Shown in pieces: positions 30,489 through 30,592 of a DNA stretch of 30,592 nucleotides; position 1 is the stretch's first letter, and every line of letters begins with the position of its first letter. The translations under genes and the position numbers were made by a program. The notes below the pieces were generated by a model. The model had not been told where the DNA came from, made no database searches, and saw only the letters and a program-made list of their open reading frames with translations. This DNA comes from an uncultured Alistipes sp. (GTDB taxonomy: Bacteria > Bacteroidota > Bacteroidia > Bacteroidales > Rikenellaceae): positions 1-30,592 of the forward strand of contig CAUDHE010000021.1 of assembly GCA_958449275.1 (NCBI GenBank), written 5' to 3'.

Positions 30489-30592
30489 TTAGCCCTCGTT
30501 TGCATTCTCCGCCGACTGCCGCCCGAGGGCCTTATGTCGTCTGTCGACGCGCATGCCGATATCGATTATATCGTTCAACGCTTCGCGCCGCA
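30489..30592 (-). CDS. 3' end of an unidentified minus-strand gene
   Basis: On the minus strand an open frame of 33 codons enters from the right window edge and stops at TAA (30491-30489). It ends IIDIGMRVDRRHKALGRQ then SAENANEG, with G/C-biased third positions like the neighbouring genes, which suggests a real C-terminus. The protein family cannot be told from so few residues. The other two minus-strand frames are closed by stops in this interval. Confidence 0.4.
   Translation of the reverse strand, partial: RREALNDIIDIGMRVDRRHKALGRQSAENANEG

Overview
The window is a gene-dense stretch of a Bacteroidota chromosome, most likely order Bacteroidales and possibly an Alistipes/Rikenellaceae-type gut organism. 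The evidence is the family content (Bacteroidota-type SecG, S21, LptE, HU-CCDC81-like protein, M49 lipoprotein peptidase, UbiD of about 617 aa), promoters of the TTG-N18-20-TAnnTTTG type, and a strong third-position G/C bias. The genus is an inference from composition and gene style. I saw no tRNA, rRNA, insertion sequence, phage gene or CRISPR array.

Layout, left to right. (1) 1-3522, plus strand: the CoaB part of coaBC, recN, and a lipoprotein GH88 unsaturated glucuronyl hydrolase. (2) 3658-5886, minus strand: a secreted GH33 sialidase convergent with GH88, then a TlpA-like lipoprotein. (3) 5887-6645: no protein gene, but a promoter, a long rod-folding RNA that looks like a 6S RNA with its own terminator, and a strong bidirectional terminator. 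(4) 10154-6646, minus strand: an apparent envelope/regulation operon, HU-CCDC81-like membrane protein > sigma-54 activator > LptE > small TPR-like protein > SecG. (5) 10350-14940, minus strand: rpsU, a membrane protein with four HhH units, UbiD decarboxylase, and a Gfo/Idh/MocA oxidoreductase lipoprotein. (6) 15005-17460, minus strand: ApbE flavin transferase, a two-helix membrane protein, and a tandem DUF1080 protein. Gfo/Idh/MocA plus DUF1080 suggests 3-keto-glycoside chemistry. (7) 17564-22920, minus strand: lon > mmcQ/yjbR > kdsB > kdsA > kpsF/kdsD. This supplies arabinose-5-phosphate, Kdo-8-phosphate and CMP-Kdo for lipid A-core synthesis, with only the KdsC phosphatase step missing. (8) 22921-23401: lon promoter, a palindromic intergenic repeat and a terminator. 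(9) 23402-27134: an M49 dipeptidyl-peptidase lipoprotein, an orphan fragment resembling only the N-terminal part of an ANL (acyl-CoA synthetase) enzyme, and CysQ. (10) 29440-27175, minus strand: three overlapping or tightly packed genes encoding a receiver-like domain without its phosphoacceptor, a membrane-anchored HEAT-like protein and a degenerate membrane GT2-like protein. (11) 29590-30592: rplU-rpmA on the plus strand with a terminator, a second copy of the palindromic repeat, and the 3' end of a minus-strand gene.

Most worth a second look: the pseudo-receiver/HEAT/pseudo-glycosyltransferase operon; the 6S-like RNA; the exact 50-bp repeat shared by two intergenic regions 7 kb apart; the truncated ANL protein; and rpmA, whose start region is replaced by a run of 19 A's so that no start codon exists, probably an assembly or sequencing artefact.
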